The notes beneath the pieces are model-generated. The model was not told the DNA's origin. It worked only from the letters and a program-made list of their open reading frames with translations, and did not search any database. This document shows positions 61,816-64,000 of a stretch of 64,000 bases of DNA, piece by piece. Each line of letters begins with the position of its first letter. Within the stretch, counting starts at the first letter, position 1. The DNA is from Quillaja saponaria (lineage: Eukaryota > Streptophyta > Magnoliopsida > Fabales > Quillajaceae): contig CM055612.1 in the NCBI GenBank assembly GCA_029379385.1, positions 5,952,001 through 6,016,000 on the forward strand. The letters run 5' to 3'. The position numbers and the translations under genes were made by a program.

Positions 61816-63722
61816 GTACTCATCATATCCCATCTCAATCTGCAATTTATCTCAAAGCATATGAGATACAACTATTGTCTAGTTACTTTATAGATGTTTA
61901 AGTTATGGTCATATCACAAGCTTGTGGTCATTTTGCCAGGGTAAAAGCATAGATATAGTATATGATAAACAATAGTCAAATGCTCAATTTATGCTATTTT
62001 CTTGACTTTCATTTATGAGAAAAATAAATGACAAATTATACTATTCACCAAAGGAAAAACTTTGGAAGTTTGATTTTCATTCTCTTCCTTAAATAAAGTT
62101 AACAAATACAACAGCATAGATAAACTGTGTTTAATTGTGACAGTTGTTTGGAGATAGCAATCAGCATAAATTTGTAGTCATCAACATTTCTTAGAAGCTA
62201 TGAGATTCAAAACAGGTGTATGATCTCATGAAGCAGGTCATATATAATTACTTTTCTATTGCACAGTTGTCTGTGCAATTAATAAACCTTCCCTACCAGT
62301 GGATAAAATTTTCCCATTTTCCATTTGTAATGAAATGTTCAAATCTCATGCCTCCAAATTGAAAGTTGGAACTAAAGGTTTTCCAACTTGTTGATTTTCA
62401 ATGGATCCTGTAGAACACCTCAAAAGACATTTTATAATGTCTCCCATTAAGAAAAGATGTACCAAATTTGTGATACACCATAGACTCAACCATGTGATGA
62501 CACAATATATAGTCATCTTGAACCTAGTCATTTGGAGATGGAAGATAGAAAACCATTTCATACAATTAAAGGAACCTTGATATTCTGTGATGGTTTAGAT
62601 TGGTAGTCAATAAAAAGCAAAGCAACAGTATGGACATAACATTTCTAGCATTTGGAAAAAGGCCAGTTGCTCTTTCCCCCAAAAGGAAAAGTATACAATT
62701 AAGTAAATCATAGTGGAATCTGTAGCTTGGAACACTGGATTATTATATCCACCTTTGAGCATGAATCCTGAATTTGGTCTAAAGCATATGATTAAAGATA
62801 ACATGAGCACTGGGCAGTGAGATAGAGAATGGGTATCTTAGCATCTTATTGTCTTGGTGAAGTGGTGATATGCCAAAAAGATAGAATGAGTTAAGAGGTT
62901 CATGCATGCAAAGTGCATAGAATAAAAAACTGTTATTGGTGAAATCAAAAAGAGAAAAAACAGAGGATGAAATATTACCCTAACTAGAAAAACCTGTCAT
63001 TAATGGAGTCCTAAATTTTATACAGCAACAAGGAGACAATATAAACGTGTGAGATATCAAGTCTTGACTTTAATTTCACAAAAGAGAATACACTTGTATG
63101 TAAGTGTGTGTTGTGGATGTGTGCATTTCTATGTCTGTAACAGTACTACATCTTTGGGAAAAAGAAAACTTCAGAGATGGCAGAAGAACGCGATGATATG
63201 GACCATCAACAGTCTATTCTATACTATTTCCAAGTTTCCATAAGGTTTGAGTTTCTACCGAAAAAAACAATCCTTCTTTATCCAGAGTTGGGATCGGCTG
63301 TGTAAGGATAAGATATTAAAGACAACAGAGGCGGAGTACCACGGGACATGTAGAATCTTTACCAGGAAAAAGAATTGAAAATGTGTAGGTATTATGTATG
63401 TATTTCCTACATATGCAGGAAAGTGTAACATATAATTGTGAGAGAACAAAGAAATAAAGCCAGAATACAACCTAAAATAAATAAAAAGCATATATGATGT
63501 TGGACATTAACAGTCTAGCATAATTATTGTATTGTTGTAGTCTTCAAATCTTAGAACAACCTTATTTTGTGTAGCACACATAATGTCATTTTGATTATCA
63601 GAATATTAGAGGGACTCAGGGAGATCACTTAATACTTTCAGATGCATATACAAAATACAATTAAGTCAACCATAGGAATAGAGGTTTTACTTGTGGAATG
63701 AGGTCAACCAAAAAAAATGTAC

Positions 63723-63807
63723 CTGATGTTTCCGAAAACATGATCTCTCCCTCCACCTTGCTCTTGTAGGGGAACAAAGTGACATTTGAGCAAATTCTCA
63801 TTGCCAA
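63723..63807 (-). other. candidate exon of an unidentified minus-strand gene
   Basis: An 85-nt segment bordered by a strong acceptor (gctatag) and donor (CATCAG/gtacat) on the minus strand. It reads GNENLLKCHFVPLQEQGGGR then DHVFGNI without stops and looks protein-like. I do not recognise the family. It lies beyond MADS exon 2 on the opposite strand, so it would be an antisense or nested gene. It could also be chance. Confidence 0.25.
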
Positions 63808-64000
63808 CTATAGCAAATAATATTAAATTACATTAGATAAGAGCTAATTACCACAGATTATATTGTAAGAAAATACTCAAGAATTTAGCAATTGAGGCAG
63901 TCTCATACACAAAACAATAGGTTGGGCATTTTGGCAGGACTACAAGCCTTGCTTTTCTAGTCAAACGATTCTTTTTGCATGGTGAGCACAAGAATCAGAT

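Noticed and set aside
63925..63965. MADS exon 3 (TTTTGGCAG resembles the start FWQ of the next exon)
   Set aside because: After FWQ the frame reads DYKPCFS, which does not match the conserved REAAMLRQQL-type continuation.
1..64000. tRNA genes, rRNA and CRISPR arrays
   Set aside because: No T-loop/anticodon-stem patterns, rRNA-like segments or regularly spaced identical repeats with unique spacers were seen.

Overview
This is nuclear DNA from a flowering plant, almost certainly a eudicot and probably a rosid (inference). The evidence is long AT-rich spacers, many short introns with plant-like borders, and plant gene families: GRAS, DYW-type PPR, AGL17-clade MADS-box, PB1/octicosapeptide and mitochondrial SHMT. 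There is no sign of bacterial, viral or organellar sequence. I assembled gene models by reading exons in frame across splice sites; every multi-exon model closes in frame with consistent phases.

Layout: 1-6.6 kb is gene-free and AT-rich, with degenerate tandem repeats. A SCARECROW-LIKE GRAS gene (minus) lies at 6.6-8.0 kb. A 10-exon phosphoglycerate-mutase-like gene (plus) lies at 9.2-13.9 kb and has an in-frame 5' exon that looks like a plastid transit peptide. An 11-exon ODR-4-like gene (minus, 14.8-20.9 kb) converges on it and carries an intact hAT-type MITE in intron 6. An intronless PB1-domain gene (plus) is at 23.3-24.7 kb. A decayed LINE lies at 26.8-28.1 kb. A two-exon DYW-class PPR gene (minus) lies at 29.8-32.5 kb, followed by a 15-exon mitochondrial serine hydroxymethyltransferase gene (minus, 33.6-38.8 kb) and a five-exon TRAF-type zinc-finger, tail-anchored protein gene (minus, 40.1-44.0 kb). 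About 7.5 kb of AT-rich spacer separates these from a MADS-box gene (plus) that starts at 51.5 kb. Its second coding exon is at 61.7 kb, so its first coding intron is about 10 kb and holds a Tourist-like MITE and two LINE reverse-transcriptase fragments. The remaining MADS exons lie beyond the window.

The genes are functionally unrelated, as is normal for a plant chromosome: development (GRAS, MADS), organelle RNA processing (PPR), one-carbon metabolism (SHMT), an ER-linked membrane protein (ODR4-like) and signalling or scaffold proteins (TRAF-ZF, PB1). From memory, the Arabidopsis relatives of the TRAF-ZF gene and of a PGM-like gene sit close together on chromosome 1 (around At1g09920-At1g09932), so part of the order may be conserved. 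I found no convincing unknown multi-gene system. The most testable new observation is a near-complete miR396-complementary site in the 3' UTR of the SHMT gene. Next are two GC-AG introns, an altered DYW terminus in the PPR protein, and a possible unidentified minus-strand gene at the right edge.
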